DNA from: Pseudoxanthomonas sp. PXM01
GTDB lineage: Bacteria > Pseudomonadota > Gammaproteobacteria > Xanthomonadales > Xanthomonadaceae
Direction of reading: 5' to 3'
NCBI RefSeq assembly: GCF_014851815.1
Contig: NZ_JACVAJ010000002.1
Coordinates: 248,001-312,000 of the forward strand
Length of the DNA stretch: 64,000 nucleotides
Shown: piece by piece, positions 46,807 to 59,844 of the stretch
Layout: each line of letters begins with the position of its first letter
How positions within the stretch are numbered: the first letter of the stretch is position 1
Made by a program: the position numbers and the translations under genes
Notes under the pieces: generated by a model
Seen by the model: only the letters and a program-made list of their open reading frames with translations
Told to the model about the DNA's origin: nothing
Databases searched by the model: none

Positions 46807-47031
46807 CTACTGCTGGCTGCCGGCTTTTTCTTCGATGCGGGGCGGATTGACCCACGTCAGCTGGATGCCGCGCCGCTTGGCGATGCGCTCCACATAGGCG
46901 ATGTACTGCTGCTCGGCGGTCAGCGTGCGCTGCTCCGGCGGCGGTGCGGAGGCCGCTCCGCCCGTGCTGGCGCACGCAGCGAGCAGGCCACAGGTGGAAA
47001 CGACGACGGCAAGACGCATCACGACGTTCAT
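46807..47031 (-). CDS. Small lipoprotein
   Basis: 74 residues from the ATG at 47031, with GGAGG 7 bases upstream. Lipobox LLAAC, a Pro/Ala-rich linker, then a helix (EQQYIAYVERIAKRRGIQLTWVNPP) and a short charged tail. Function unknown. It follows truD by 115 bases on the same strand and converges with the Smr gene. Confidence 0.75.
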   Translation of the reverse strand: MNVVMRLAVVVSTCGLLAACASTGGAASAPPPEQRTLTAEQQYIAYVERIAKRRGIQLTWVNPPRIEEKAGSQQ

Positions 47032-47146
47032 GGCGATCCCTCCGACACAGGGGAAGATGGTCCGACCTCGCCGATGCACTTCGAAGAAGGCCACGCGGCG
47101 GGCCTGATCTCGCTTATACGCCTGCGGTGGGACGCTTCCAGTGCCG

Positions 47147-48202
47147 TCAGCGGTGTTCCGACGGACGGTCGCCCTGCGATGCGTCGGCAACCTCTCCCAG
47201 CTCGTGCAGCACCGCGGTGGCGTAGCTTCCCGGCGGCAGCGAGAACACCAGGCGCAGCGCATCGGGCGACAGCCACGACCACGCCAGCCCGTCGGGCCGG
47301 AGGCGCAGCGCACGGCGCTCCTGCCGCAACCCTTCCCGCTCAAGCCCCTGCCGCAACGCCAGTGCATCGTCATCCTGCAGCGCGAGCACCTCGCGCTCGC
47401 GGGCGACTGCCTGCGTGCGCGGTTCCCCGGCACCCCATAGAGGTCCGGTGGGATGAATGTCGAAGTCTTCGAGTCGCTGCGCCAGTTGCTCGCTCCACGG
47501 TTCGGGCCCGAACACGCTGCGGCTGCCCGCGAGCATCCAGACCTCGCCGTCGATGCCACGATTCCAGCTGCCATCGGCCAGCCGCGCGGCCAGTACCCGG
47601 TTGAACAGCTCCGATCGCGCGGCCGATATCAGCAACGAGCGCTGCTCGCGCCGCACGCGCCGTCCCGCGAACATCGCCAGTGCGGCCGCCACGTTGCCGC
47701 CGTCGCGCCCGAAGCGCTGTTCGCCGAACCAGTTCGGCAGGCCATGTGCGGCGATATCGCGCAACCGCGCCTCGATGGTTCCGGCATCGCCTTCCATGCC
47801 CCGCAGCACCAGTTCGAACCGATTGCCGGCAAGCGCGCCGCGCGGCAGCTTGCGCGAATGCCAGGTCGACGCCAGCACCGTCAGGTCATCGGAAACGAGC
47901 GTTGCCAGATCCGGGGCCACCTTGCGCGGGAAGTGCACGCTGAACCGTTGCCGGGTGACCGCATGGCGATCCTTGAGGCCGGCATAGCCCACGCCCATCT
48001 CGGTGATCCCCGCCCACGCGGCGATGCGCTTGGCAGCGAATGCCGTATTCATGCCTCGCTTCTCGACAGTCAGCAGCAGGTGCTCGCCTTCGCCGGAAGG
48101 TTCGAAGCCGGGCAACTCCTCGACGACGAAGTCTTCCGGCACGCTGCGTATGCGTGCGGAGAGGACCGGCGCGCCGAACGCACGCGGCAACGCCTCGCTC
48201 AT
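47147..48202 (-). CDS. truD: tRNA pseudouridine(13) synthase
   Basis: 351 residues from the ATG at 48202 that overlaps the ispF stop (ATGA); the longer frame to 48541 is rejected. Catalytic motif [14 protein letters not shown] with D78, [23 protein letters not shown] and [14 protein letters not shown] are all present. It makes pseudouridine 13 in tRNA-Glu. It is the sixth gene of the tightly packed kdsA-eno-ftsB-ispD-ispF-truD run. Confidence 0.96.
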   Translation of the reverse strand: MSEALPRAFGAPVLSARIRSVPEDFVVEELPGFEPSGEGEHLLLTVEKRGMNTAFAAKRIAAWAGITEMGVGYAGLKDRHAVTRQRFSVHFPRKVAPDLATLVSDDLTVLASTWHSRKLPRGALAGNRFELVLRGMEGDAGTIEARLRDIAAHGLPNWFGEQRFGRDGGNVAAALAMFAGRRVRREQRSLLISAARSELFNRVLAARLADGSWNRGIDGEVWMLAGSRSVFGPEPWSEQLAQRLEDFDIHPTGPLWGAGEPRTQAVAREREVLALQDDDALALRQGLEREGLRQERRALRLRPDGLAWSWLSPDALRLVFSLPPGSYATAVLHELGEVADASQGDRPSEHR

Positions 48203-48690
48203 GCGCGTACCAGCAACACCACGGCCTGTGCCGCGATGCCTTCGCCCCGCCCGGTAAAACCCAGTTTTTCCGTCGTGGTCGCCTTGATGCTCACCGCATC
48301 CTGATCGATGCGCAGGTCCTCGGCCACGCAGGCGCGCATGGCGTCGGCGTGGGGCCCGACTTTCGGCCGCTCGCAGATCACGGTGACATCGACATTGCCA
48401 ACCCGCCAGCCACGCTCGCCGATCAGCGCGTCGCAATGACGGACGAAGGCTCGGCTGTCTGCACCCTTCCAGCGATCGTCGGACGGCGGGAAGTGCCGTC
48501 CGATGTCGCCCAGCGCCAGCGCACCCAGCATCGCATCGCACAACGCGTGCAGCACGACGTCACCGTCGCTGTGCGCCAGCACGCCACGCTCGTGCGGAAC
48601 GCGTACGCCGCCCAGCATGATGTGGTCGCCGTCGCCGAAGGCGTGCACGTCGAAGCCCTGGCCGATGCGGATGTTCAATGGGTTGGACAT
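48199..48690 (-). CDS. ispF: 2-C-methyl-D-erythritol 2,4-cyclodiphosphate synthase
   Basis: 163 residues. [16 protein letters not shown] provides the DxH zinc ligands, [23 protein letters not shown] the third, and [24 protein letters not shown] the C-terminal signature. Fifth step of the MEP isoprenoid pathway. It follows ispD with an 18-base gap. Confidence 0.97.
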   Translation of the reverse strand: MSNPLNIRIGQGFDVHAFGDGDHIMLGGVRVPHERGVLAHSDGDVVLHALCDAMLGALALGDIGRHFPPSDDRWKGADSRAFVRHCDALIGERGWRVGNVDVTVICERPKVGPHADAMRACVAEDLRIDQDAVSIKATTTEKLGFTGRGEGIAAQAVVLLVRA

Positions 48691-48708
48691 GCTTCTTCCG
48701 TTAGCGCG

Positions 48709-49404
48709 TCAGCGGGTCCGCTGCGCACGTTCATAGGCGAACCGCGCCAGGTCCGCCGGCGTGGTGATCTTGAAGTTGCTTTCGGAGCCTTCCACCAGCA
48801 AGGGGCGCAGGCCCAGGCGCTCCATCGCCATCGCCTCGTCGGTGACCTCGACGCCGTCGGCGGTCGCGGCTTCCAGCGCGCGGGTCAACTGCAGGCGGCG
48901 GAAAAGTTGCGGCGTGAAGGCGCGCCACAGCCGCTCGCGCGGCTCGGTGCCGTCGATGCCGCCATCGTCGCCGGCACGTTTCAGGGTGTCGCGGACCGGG
49001 GCGGCGAGGATCGCGCCGACCGGATCGTTGCGACCGCGCTCCAGCAGCTGGGACAGGTCCGTCAGCGACAGATTCGGACGTGCCGCATCGTGCACCAGCA
49101 CGAAGTCGTCCGCGCGCACGTGCTCGGGCAGTGCGCGCAGGCCGGCCAGCACGGACGCCGCCCGGGTCGCGCCACCCACACAGACCTGCACGGGCTTGTC
49201 GGCGAATGACACCCAGCCGGGCCAGTCGGGATCGTTCTCCGATACCGGCACGACCGCACCTTCCACCGCATCATGCGCGAACAGCGCCGACAGGGTGTGC
49301 GCGATCAACAGCGCGCCGTCCACCATCAGATACTGTTTGGGGAGTTCAGCGCCGAAGCGGGTGCCACGTCCCGCCGCGGGCACGACGGCCCAGATACGGG
49401 CCAT
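48709..49404 (-). CDS. ispD: 2-C-methyl-D-erythritol 4-phosphate cytidylyltransferase
   Basis: 231 residues from the ATG at 49404, overlapping the ftsB stop (ATGA). [20 protein letters not shown] is the CTP-binding loop; [13 protein letters not shown] and [14 protein letters not shown] are typical. It joins CMP to MEP in the isoprenoid pathway, directly before ispF's step. Confidence 0.97.
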   Translation of the reverse strand: MARIWAVVPAAGRGTRFGAELPKQYLMVDGALLIAHTLSALFAHDAVEGAVVPVSENDPDWPGWVSFADKPVQVCVGGATRAASVLAGLRALPEHVRADDFVLVHDAARPNLSLTDLSQLLERGRNDPVGAILAAPVRDTLKRAGDDGGIDGTEPRERLWRAFTPQLFRRLQLTRALEAATADGVEVTDEAMAMERLGLRPLLVEGSESNFKITTPADLARFAYERAQRTR

Positions 49405-49748
49405 CAGGGTGCAGGCTCTGCGACATCGCTGTCGCCGCCGTCTTCGCTGGCGGCGGCCACCGGAGGGACCGGTTCGACCACGCGGTAGAACTTCTCGCCC
49501 GGCTTGATCATGCCCAGTTCGCTGCGCGCGCGTTCCTCCACCGCCGACTCGCCGGATTTGAGGTCCTCGACTTCGGCGGCCAGGGCGTCGTTGCGTTCCT
49601 GCAGGCCCGCGTTCTCGCGTTTCTGCACCTCGACCTGCTGCTCCAGCGCGACGACCTGGCCCGAACTGCCGACGCCGAACCAGAACTTGTACTGCAGCCA
49701 TCCCAGCAGCAGTACCAGCACCAGCAGGAGCCAGGGCGCCTTGCGCAT
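49404..49748 (-). CDS. ftsB: Cell division protein FtsB
   Basis: 114 residues. Short cytoplasmic end, one helix ([20 protein letters not shown]), then a periplasmic coiled coil ([33 protein letters not shown] in part) with the [20 protein letters not shown] motif of FtsB. It forms the FtsQLB complex that gates septal wall synthesis. The C-terminal tail of about 25 residues is acidic and Pro-rich. It lies 3 bases after eno. Confidence 0.95.
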   Translation of the reverse strand: MRKAPWLLLVLVLLLGWLQYKFWFGVGSSGQVVALEQQVEVQKRENAGLQERNDALAAEVEDLKSGESAVEERARSELGMIKPGEKFYRVVEPVPPVAAASEDGGDSDVAEPAP

Positions 49749-49751
49749 GGA

Positions 49752-51050
<1,299 letters not shown>

Positions 51051-51055
51051 TCAGC

Positions 51056-51889
51056 TCAGAGAGTGGATTCGAGGAAACCGTTCTTCTTGGTAATGCTGTC
51101 CAGCGCCAGCAACGTTTCCAGCAGCGCTTCCATCTTGTCCAGCGGCCATGCGTTCGGGCCATCGGACAGCGCCTTGGCCGGATCCGGGTGGGTCTCGGCG
51201 AACAGGCCTGCGACGCCGACCGCGACGGCCGCACGCGCCAGCACCGGCACGAACTCGCGCTGGCCGCCGGAGCTGCTGCCCTGCCCGCCCGGCAACTGCA
51301 CCGAATGGGTCGCGTCGAACACCACCGGGCAGCCGGTATCGCGCATCACGCTCAGCGAGCGCATGTCGCTGACCAGGTTGTTGTAGCCGAACGAGGCGCC
51401 ACGTTCGCAAACCATGATGTCCTGGTTGCCGGTGGCCTTGGCCTTCTCGACGACCGGCTTCATGTCCCATGGCGACAGGAACTGGCCCTTCTTGATGTTG
51501 ACCGGCTTGCCGGCCGAGCAGACCTTCTTGATGAAGTCGGTCTGGCGCACCAGGAACGCCGGCGTCTGCAGCACGTCGACCACGGCGGCGACTTCGTCCA
51601 TCGGCGTGTATTCGTGTACATCGGTGAGGACCGGTACGCCGACCTGCTTCTTCACCGCGTCGAGCACTTTCAGGCCTTCTTCCATGCCGGGACCGCGGAA
51701 ACTGGTGCCGGAGGTGCGATTGGCCTTGTCGAAGCTGGACTTGAAGATGAAGTTCATTCCCAGCTTGCCGGTGATTTCCTTCAGGCGGCCGGCGACGTCG
51801 ATCTGCAACTGCATCGACTCGATCACGCAGGGGCCGGCGATCAGGAACAGGGGCTGGTCCAGGCCGACGTCAAAACCACAGAGCTTCAT
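51056..51889 (-). CDS. kdsA: 3-deoxy-8-phosphooctulonate (KDO-8-P) synthase
   Basis: 277 residues. [70 protein letters not shown] and [15 protein letters not shown] match the family throughout. It makes KDO-8-phosphate from PEP and arabinose-5-phosphate for the lipopolysaccharide core. The gene follows pyrG, whose product CTP activates KDO. Confidence 0.98.
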   Translation of the reverse strand: MKLCGFDVGLDQPLFLIAGPCVIESMQLQIDVAGRLKEITGKLGMNFIFKSSFDKANRTSGTSFRGPGMEEGLKVLDAVKKQVGVPVLTDVHEYTPMDEVAAVVDVLQTPAFLVRQTDFIKKVCSAGKPVNIKKGQFLSPWDMKPVVEKAKATGNQDIMVCERGASFGYNNLVSDMRSLSVMRDTGCPVVFDATHSVQLPGGQGSSSGGQREFVPVLARAAVAVGVAGLFAETHPDPAKALSDGPNAWPLDKMEALLETLLALDSITKKNGFLESTL

Positions 51890-51942
51890 TCCTCAACTCC
51901 TTCGTTGCGGGCGCCGCATACCGCGGCGCCGATGCATGACAG

Positions 51943-53685
<1,743 letters not shown>

Positions 53686-53744
53686 TCAGTGGCCTTGTCG
53701 CCGAAAACCCTTGTACCGCAAGGCTTCCAGCGGACCTCCGGGAC

Positions 53745-53999
53745 TCAGGGCTTGCGCTCTTCTTCCTCGTCACCGGCCTTCTTCTGCTGACCCTCGGCGG
53801 CCTTGCGCTGCTTGGCGGCGGCCTCGTTGGCCGCGCGACGGCGCGCCTTGGCCTCGGGATCGGAAGGATCACTGGTCTGGGACTGGTCCTGCTTCGGCTT
53901 GTCGGCATCGTTGCCGGTCCGGGACTGGGCGAAGGCCTGGACCGCGAACAGCGCAGCCACGGTGGCGGCGGACAGCAGCAACAGGTTGCGGGACTTCAT
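53745..53999 (-). CDS. Small exported charged protein
   Basis: 84 residues from the ATG at 53999, with GAGGAG upstream. Signal peptide MKSRNLLLLSAATVAALFAVQAFA then QSRTG. The mature part is almost wholly hydrophilic (Lys, Glu, Asp, Gln, Ala), with a long RRRAANEAAAKQRKAAEGQQKKAG helix-like stretch. Probably a periplasmic disordered or helical protein; function unknown. Confidence 0.7.
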   Translation of the reverse strand: MKSRNLLLLSAATVAALFAVQAFAQSRTGNDADKPKQDQSQTSDPSDPEAKARRRAANEAAAKQRKAAEGQQKKAGDEEEERKP

Positions 54000-54161
54000 G
54001 GCGATGCTCCTCGAGGATGATGGAAACATGGGGCGCCGGTCGGCGCATTCCAAGGGCATCCCTGTCCACGCGCGCAGTTTCAGGCTGTGCGACTGAACAT
54101 GGCAAAAATCCGGCCCAGGCGGCACACTGCCGCACCCTTCGATTCCGACAGAGGACGTCGC

Positions 54162-54875
54162 ATGCGCTTCTCCCTCCGGCTGCTCGCCACCCCCCTCGTC
54201 GTTCTGGCCCTGCTGCCCGCGGCGGCATGGGCGCAGCGCGCGCCGCTCCCCTTGAAGGACATCCGTCTGGACCAGATGGCGCAGGACACCCAGCGCACCA
54301 AGATCGACGACGACACCATCGAACTGGTCTGGCTGATCCCGTCGCTCTACTGGCAGGTGTCCGCAACCCAGCAGCAGGAGCTGAGCGAGGGCGACAGGAA
54401 GCGCTTCCTGGGGCAGCTGGACGACTACCTGCTGATCGCCGCCGTGCGCGGCAAAGTCGGCCTGATGGGCATCGACGAGTTCGCGGGTTCGGACGCACTG
54501 CTGGAAGACCTCCGCATCGTCGACGCCGCGGGCACCTCGTATTCCCCCCTTTCGCCGGCGCGCATTCCGTCGCAACTGAAGAACCTGCTCGCCGTGTTGC
54601 GACCGGTGATGGCCAACATGCTTGGCCCGATGGGCGACAACATGCACTTCGCTGTATTCAATGCGCGCGACGCCAAGGGCAAGCAACTGTTCGACCCTCT
54701 GGTGGACGGCCGTCTTCAGGTGCGCACCGCGAACAACAGCTACCCGTTCCGCGCGCCGCTGGGCAGCGTGCTGCCGCCCCAGCACGACCCGAAGACCGGT
54801 GAAAGCTTCCCCGGCGACTATCACTACAATCCCTACACCGGCGGAGCCCTGCAGGACTCCGCGCAGCCCCGCTGA
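54162..54875 (+). CDS. Exported protein of unknown function
   Basis: 237 residues from the ATG at 54162 with GAGG upstream. Signal peptide LLATPLVVLALLPAAAWA then QRAPLPLKDIRLDQMAQ. The mature protein is soluble, with VGLMGIDEFAGSDALLEDLRIVDAAGTSY and a NARDAKGKQLFDPLVDGRL segment. No family is recognised. It ends 15 bases before parE and is probably co-transcribed with it, and it is divergent from the small exported-protein gene at 53999. Confidence 0.75.
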   Translation: MRFSLRLLATPLVVLALLPAAAWAQRAPLPLKDIRLDQMAQDTQRTKIDDDTIELVWLIPSLYWQVSATQQQELSEGDRKRFLGQLDDYLLIAAVRGKVGLMGIDEFAGSDALLEDLRIVDAAGTSYSPLSPARIPSQLKNLLAVLRPVMANMLGPMGDNMHFAVFNARDAKGKQLFDPLVDGRLQVRTANNSYPFRAPLGSVLPPQHDPKTGESFPGDYHYNPYTGGALQDSAQPR

Positions 54876-54890
54876 GAACACGCACGCACC

Positions 54891-56780
54891 ATGAGCAGCC
54901 GCTACAACGCCGCCGACATCGAAGTCCTTTCCGGCCTTGACCCCGTCAAGCGCCGGCCCGGCATGTACACCGACACCGCGCGCCCCAACCATCTGGCGCA
55001 GGAAGTCATCGACAACGCGGTGGACGAGGCGCTGGCCGGGCACGCCGGCAGCATCGAGGTCACTTTGTACAAGGATGGCAGCTGCGAAGTCAGCGATGAC
55101 GGCCGCGGCATGCCGGTCGACATCCATCCCGAGGAAAAGATTCCGGGCGTCGAATTGATCCTCACCCGCCTGCATGCGGGTGGCAAGTTCAGCAACAAGA
55201 ACTACACGTTCTCCGGCGGCCTGCATGGCGTGGGTGTCAGCGTGGTCAACGCGCTGTCCACACTGGTGGAAGTGCACATCAAGCGCGAAGGCAGCGAGCA
55301 CCGCATCACCTTCCGCAACGGCGACCGCGCCACGCCGCTGGAAGTGGTCGGCAGCGTCGGCAAGAAGAATACCGGCACGCGCGTGCGCTTCTGGGCCGAT
55401 CCCAAGTACTTCGACACGCCGAAATTCAACGTGCGCGCGCTCAGGCACCTGCTGCGCGCCAAGGCCGTGCTATGCCCGGGCCTGAACGTCACCCTGTTCG
55501 ACGAAGCCACGGGCGAGCGCGACAGCTGGCACTACGAGGACGGCCTGCGCGACTACCTGCGCGGCGAGATGGCCGGCCGCGAGCTGTTGCCGCCGGAGCT
55601 GTTCGTCGGCCAGCTGAAGAAGGACAGCGAGGTCGTCGACTGGGCCGTGGCCTGGGTGCCGGAAGGCGAGCTGGTGCAGGAAAGCTACGTCAACCTGATT
55701 CCCACCGCCCAGCACGGCACGCACGTCAACGGCCTGCGCAGTGGCCTGACCGATGCGCTGCGCGAGTTCTGCGACTTCCGCAACCTGCTGCCGCGCGGCG
55801 TGAAGCTGGCACCGGAAGACGTGTGGGACCGCGTGACCTTCGTGCTGTCACTGAAGATGACCGACCCGCAGTTCAGCGGCCAGACCAAGGAACGCCTGTC
55901 CTCGCGCCAGGCCGCGGGCTTCATCGAGGGCGCCGCACACGATGCCTTCAGCCTGTGGCTGAACCAGCACGTCGACCTCGGCGAGAAGATCGCGCAGATC
56001 GCCATCGAACGCGCCAGCGCGCGCCTGAAGACGGAAAAGCAGGTCGTCCGCAAGAAAGTCACCCAAGGCCCCGCCCTGCCCGGCAAACTGGCCGACTGCA
56101 TCAGCCAGGACCTGTCGCGCACCGAGCTGTTCCTGGTCGAAGGCGATTCGGCGGGCGGCAGCGCCAAGCAAGCGCGCGACAAGGATTTCCAGGCGATCCT
56201 GCCGCTGCGCGGCAAGATCCTCAACACCTGGGAAGTCGCCAGCACGTCGGTGCTCGCCTCCGATGAAGTCCACAACCTTGCCATCGCGATCGGCTGCGAT
56301 CCAGGCAAGGACGACATCAGCGGACTGCGCTACGGCAAGGTCGTCATCCTCGCCGACGCGGACTCCGACGGCCTGCATATCGCTACGCTGCTGACGGCCC
56401 TGTTCCTGCGCCATTTCCCTGCGCTGGTGAATGCAGGCCACGTGTTCGTCGCGATGCCGCCGCTGTTCCGCGTCGACGTGGGCAAGCAGGTGTTCTACGC
56501 GCTGGACGAGGAAGAAAAGCGCCTGCTGCTGGAGAAGATCGAGCGCGAGAAGATCCGTGGCCAGGTCAACGTCACCCGCTTCAAAGGCCTGGGTGAAATG
56601 AACCCGTCCCAGTTGCGCGAGTCGACCATCCATCCCGATACCCGTCGCCTGGTTCAGCTGACGGTGGACGACGAGCCGCAGACGCGCGGCCTGATGGACA
56701 TGCTGCTGGCGAAGAAGCGTGCGTCGGACCGCAAGGCGTGGCTGGAGACGAAGGGCGACCTGGCTTCATTGGAAGCCTGA
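54891..56780 (+). CDS. parE: DNA topoisomerase IV subunit B
   Basis: 629 residues. GHKL ATPase: QEVIDNAVDEALAG (catalytic Glu), VSDDGRGMPVDIHP, and the lid GGKFSNKNYTFSGGLHGVGVSVVNAL in part. Toprim domain: LVEGDSAGGSAKQARD, PLRGKILNTWEVAS (the ParE-type quinolone-resistance region) and ILADADSDGLHI. Length and these motifs place it with ParE instead of GyrB (which is about 800 residues). With ParC, encoded elsewhere, it decatenates daughter chromosomes. Confidence 0.97.
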   Translation: MSSRYNAADIEVLSGLDPVKRRPGMYTDTARPNHLAQEVIDNAVDEALAGHAGSIEVTLYKDGSCEVSDDGRGMPVDIHPEEKIPGVELILTRLHAGGKFSNKNYTFSGGLHGVGVSVVNALSTLVEVHIKREGSEHRITFRNGDRATPLEVVGSVGKKNTGTRVRFWADPKYFDTPKFNVRALRHLLRAKAVLCPGLNVTLFDEATGERDSWHYEDGLRDYLRGEMAGRELLPPELFVGQLKKDSEVVDWAVAWVPEGELVQESYVNLIPTAQHGTHVNGLRSGLTDALREFCDFRNLLPRGVKLAPEDVWDRVTFVLSLKMTDPQFSGQTKERLSSRQAAGFIEGAAHDAFSLWLNQHVDLGEKIAQIAIERASARLKTEKQVVRKKVTQGPALPGKLADCISQDLSRTELFLVEGDSAGGSAKQARDKDFQAILPLRGKILNTWEVASTSVLASDEVHNLAIAIGCDPGKDDISGLRYGKVVILADADSDGLHIATLLTALFLRHFPALVNAGHVFVAMPPLFRVDVGKQVFYALDEEEKRLLLEKIEREKIRGQVNVTRFKGLGEMNPSQLRESTIHPDTRRLVQLTVDDEPQTRGLMDMLLAKKRASDRKAWLETKGDLASLEA

Positions 56781-56893
56781 TAGCGGAAATCCGTTGCATG
56801 GGGCCGTTGCGACGGCCTCATCATGACAGGATCGGATTCTTCGCGAGGCGCGGTTGAACGCGTCGTTCACTTCCCCGATGCGATAACCGGCGC

Positions 56894-58030
56894 ATGGCAA
56901 CGGATCGCGACGCGCACCCCTATACCTTCGGGCTGGAAGAGGAGTACTTCCTCGTCCGCCGCAACGGCCGTCGCCTGCGGCATATGCCGCGGCGATTCTT
57001 CAGTGATTGCCGCGAAGCGCTGGGCGAGCGCTTCGGCAGCGAGATGCTGCAGACCCAGGTGGAAGTGCAGACCGGCGTGCACGACGACACGCGAGCCGCC
57101 GAAACCGACCTGCGCACGCTGCGTCGTACCGTCGGCGAGATCGCGCATCGGCATGGGCTCGGCATCCTGTCGGCCGGCACGCATCCCTCGGCGCAATGGC
57201 GCGGACAGCGCAGCACGGACAAGCCCCACTACGACCAGGTGATGGGCGAGCTGCAGATGCTGGGCCAGCGCAACTTGCTGTGCGGCCTGCATGTGCATGT
57301 GCAGCCAGCCGATCCCGGCCAGCGTGTTGCCCTGATGGCGCGCATGCAACCGTTCCTTCCGCTGCTGCTGGCGCTCAGTACGTCGTCTCCCTTCTGGATG
57401 GGGCATGCCACCGGCCTGATGGGCTACCGGCAGACGGCCTACCAGGAGATCCCGCGCACCGGACTGCCGCCGCTGTTCCGCAACCAGGCCGAGTACGACC
57501 ACTACGTGCAGCGCATGGTCGACGGCCGCGCGATCAAGGATGCGAGCTTCCTCTGGTGGGCGCTGCGACCGTCGCTCGCGTTTCCCACGCTGGAGCTGCG
57601 CGTCACCGACGCCTGTACGGACCTGTGCGACGCATTGGCCATCGCGCAGATCTACCGTTGCCTGGTGCGGCACCTCGAGCGCAGGCCCACGCTGTATGCC
57701 GACCTGCAGGCGGGCGACCAGGCGATCGTGGCGGAGAACCTGTGGCGGGCGCAGCGTTATGGATTCGATGCCGGGCTGATCGACCTGGGCAGCCGTCGCC
57801 TGGTGTCAGTGCGCGAGATGCTGGAGAACACGCTGGAGGCGCTGGACGACGACATCCGCGCGCTCGACTGCACGCTGCAGGTCGAGCGGGTATGGAAGAT
57901 CCTGGAGAATGGCACCAGCGCGCACGGACAGCTGGAGCGGTATCGCGCATGCAGGCAGGCTGGCGAAAGCCACGCCGACGCGTTGTCGCAGGTGGTGCAG
58001 TGGCTTGCCGACGCGAGCGTGGTCGCCTGA
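56894..58030 (+). CDS. YbdK-type carboxylate-amine ligase
   Basis: 378 residues. YTFGLEEEYFLV opens the glutamate-cysteine-ligase-2 fold; TQVEVQTGVHDD, GLGILSAGTHPSAQW, LLCGLHVHVQPAD and FPTLELRVTDACTDL are family motifs. E. coli YbdK has weak glutamate-cysteine ligase activity, but the natural substrate of this branch is not known. It lies 113 bases past parE; a GGCCGTTGCGACGGCC hairpin at 56802-56817 may mark the end of the parE transcript. Confidence 0.88.
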   Translation: MATDRDAHPYTFGLEEEYFLVRRNGRRLRHMPRRFFSDCREALGERFGSEMLQTQVEVQTGVHDDTRAAETDLRTLRRTVGEIAHRHGLGILSAGTHPSAQWRGQRSTDKPHYDQVMGELQMLGQRNLLCGLHVHVQPADPGQRVALMARMQPFLPLLLALSTSSPFWMGHATGLMGYRQTAYQEIPRTGLPPLFRNQAEYDHYVQRMVDGRAIKDASFLWWALRPSLAFPTLELRVTDACTDLCDALAIAQIYRCLVRHLERRPTLYADLQAGDQAIVAENLWRAQRYGFDAGLIDLGSRRLVSVREMLENTLEALDDDIRALDCTLQVERVWKILENGTSAHGQLERYRACRQAGESHADALSQVVQWLADASVVA

Positions 58031-58038
58031 CCGGCCGG

Positions 58039-59022
58039 TCAGCGCGCGATGGTCTTCTGCTGCGAGACCACGAACACGCCCGCCATCACCAGCACGGTGC
58101 CCGCGACCTGCCAGGGGCCCATCGGCTCTCCGAGCAGCAGCAGGCTGAGTACGATGGTCGACACGGGGCCGATCATGCCGACCTGCGCGGCGAGCGCGGA
58201 GCCGATGCGCGCCACGGCCATCATCACGGCCAGCACCGGGAGTACCGTGCACAGCGTGCCGTTGACCAGCGACAGCGCGTAGACCTCCCAAGGCAGCACC
58301 ATCGCCTGCATCGGGCGCAGCACCACGAACTGCAGCAGGCACAGTACGCTGGCCACGCTGCTGGCGTACGCGGTCAGCCGCACCGCGCCCACGCGTGCGA
58401 CCAGTTCGCCACTGCCCACGAGATAGAGCGCATAGGCCAAGGCGCTACCGAAGACCAGCACAGCGCCCAGCAGAATGTTCGATCCGCCTGCTTGCAGATC
58501 GTGGCCGAAGGCCAACGCCACGCCCGCATAACTGACCAGTAGCGCGATCGCCTGGCGGCGCGAGATGCGTTTGCCGAACGCCAGCCAGCCGATCAGTGCC
58601 ACCAGCGTCGGAGTCAGATAGAGGATCAGCCGCTCCAGCGTGGCGGTGATGTAGGCCAGGCCCGCGAAATCGAGGAAGCTCGCGAGGTAGTAGCCGAGGA
58701 AACCCAGCAGCAGGATCCGCACGCGGTCCGCGTTCGACAACGGCGCGCTGCGGCGGGCGGCCCAGAACCCCATCAGCAGGAAGAACGGAAAGGCCACCAG
58801 CATGCGTAGCGCCAACAACGTGACCGCATCGGTGCCGTACCGGTAACCGAGCTTGACGATGATCGCCTTGCCCGAAAACGCGATGGCGCCCAACGCCGCG
58901 AGCACCAGGCCGGAGCGGCTGACCATCTGCAGGACCGGCCGCGACGCAGGCGCATCTACCGCTTCGGCCGGCGCCACGTCCAGCGGCTGCGCCAGTTCGT
59001 CTTCCGCCTGCGGGCGCGTCAT
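58039..59022 (-). CDS. EamA/DMT-family transporter
   Basis: 327 residues with about ten hydrophobic helices in two EamA repeats; the second begins near SNILLGAVLVFGSALAYALYLV. LGFLGYYLASFLDFAGLAYITATLERLILYLTPTLVALIGWL is typical of DMT permeases. It probably exports a small metabolite, possibly an amino acid; the substrate cannot be read from sequence. An N-terminal polar stretch of about 30 residues precedes helix 1. Confidence 0.9.
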   Translation of the reverse strand: MTRPQAEDELAQPLDVAPAEAVDAPASRPVLQMVSRSGLVLAALGAIAFSGKAIIVKLGYRYGTDAVTLLALRMLVAFPFFLLMGFWAARRSAPLSNADRVRILLLGFLGYYLASFLDFAGLAYITATLERLILYLTPTLVALIGWLAFGKRISRRQAIALLVSYAGVALAFGHDLQAGGSNILLGAVLVFGSALAYALYLVGSGELVARVGAVRLTAYASSVASVLCLLQFVVLRPMQAMVLPWEVYALSLVNGTLCTVLPVLAVMMAVARIGSALAAQVGMIGPVSTIVLSLLLLGEPMGPWQVAGTVLVMAGVFVVSQQKTIAR

Positions 59023-59032
59023 TGCGGCGACA

Positions 59033-59809
59033 TCAGGCCAGCGTGCATTCCAGCAGGCGCCGGATCAGCACCTGGGTACGCGCTGCGCGGTCCGGCACGT
59101 ACGCGAACGTGTCCTCGTCCATGTAGTTGAGTTGGGCGAGCTCCAGCTGCACGGCCTGGATACCACGTTCGACATCGGCGTAGTGACGGGTGATGTAACC
59201 ACCACGGAAGCGTCCGTTGACCACGGAACTGAAGTCCGTCTGCGAGGCCAGCACGTCTTCCAGCGCCTGCTGCAGCGCGGGCGAGCAGCTCGCACCGGCC
59301 GCCGTGCCCAGATTGAAATCCGGCAGGCGACCATCGAACAGGAACGGCACCACGCTGCGGATCGAGTGACCCTCCCACAGCACTGCACGCCCATGCACGT
59401 CATGGATGCGCGCCAGTTCTTCCTGCAGCGCGCGGTGGTACGGCCGCCAGTAGGTGTCCACGCGCGACGCGATATCGTCGGGTGTCGGCTCCCGTCCCGG
59501 CAGATACACGGGATCGCCACTGAAGCGCACGATCGGGCACAGGCCAGTGGTGTTCTGGCCCGGATACAGCGAGACGTCGTCTTCCGGCCGGTTCAAGTCG
59601 ACCACGTAGCGCGAGTACGCGGGCACGATGATCGAGGCGCCCAGCTGGCGCGCGAAGTCGTACAGCTCGGCGACATGCCAGTCGGTATCCGGCACGCGCC
59701 GCGCCTCCGGCGTCAGGCGCGCCGCGATGTGGTCAGGCACCGACGTGCCGTTGTGCGGCAGGCTGATGAACAGCGGCGCCGTGCCGCGATGCAGGGTGAA
59801 GGTCTCCAT
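59033..59809 (-). CDS. hutG: N-formylglutamate amidohydrolase
   Basis: 258 residues from the ATG at 59809, where the family usually begins; a GTG at 59848 overlaps the gor stop (GTGA) and is an alternative coupled start. PLFISLPHNGTSVPDHI, DTDWHVAELYDFA, YVVDLNRPEDDVSLYPGQNTTGLC and LWEGHSIRSVVPF are family motifs. It hydrolyses N-formylglutamate, the last step of one histidine degradation route. No other hut genes are nearby. It ends 10 bases before the DMT gene's start codon. Confidence 0.92.
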   Translation of the reverse strand: METFTLHRGTAPLFISLPHNGTSVPDHIAARLTPEARRVPDTDWHVAELYDFARQLGASIIVPAYSRYVVDLNRPEDDVSLYPGQNTTGLCPIVRFSGDPVYLPGREPTPDDIASRVDTYWRPYHRALQEELARIHDVHGRAVLWEGHSIRSVVPFLFDGRLPDFNLGTAAGASCSPALQQALEDVLASQTDFSSVVNGRFRGGYITRHYADVERGIQAVQLELAQLNYMDEDTFAYVPDRAARTQVLIRRLLECTLA

Positions 59810-59844
59810 GCCGCCATTGTATCGCCGTGCCCACAGAAGCCGGC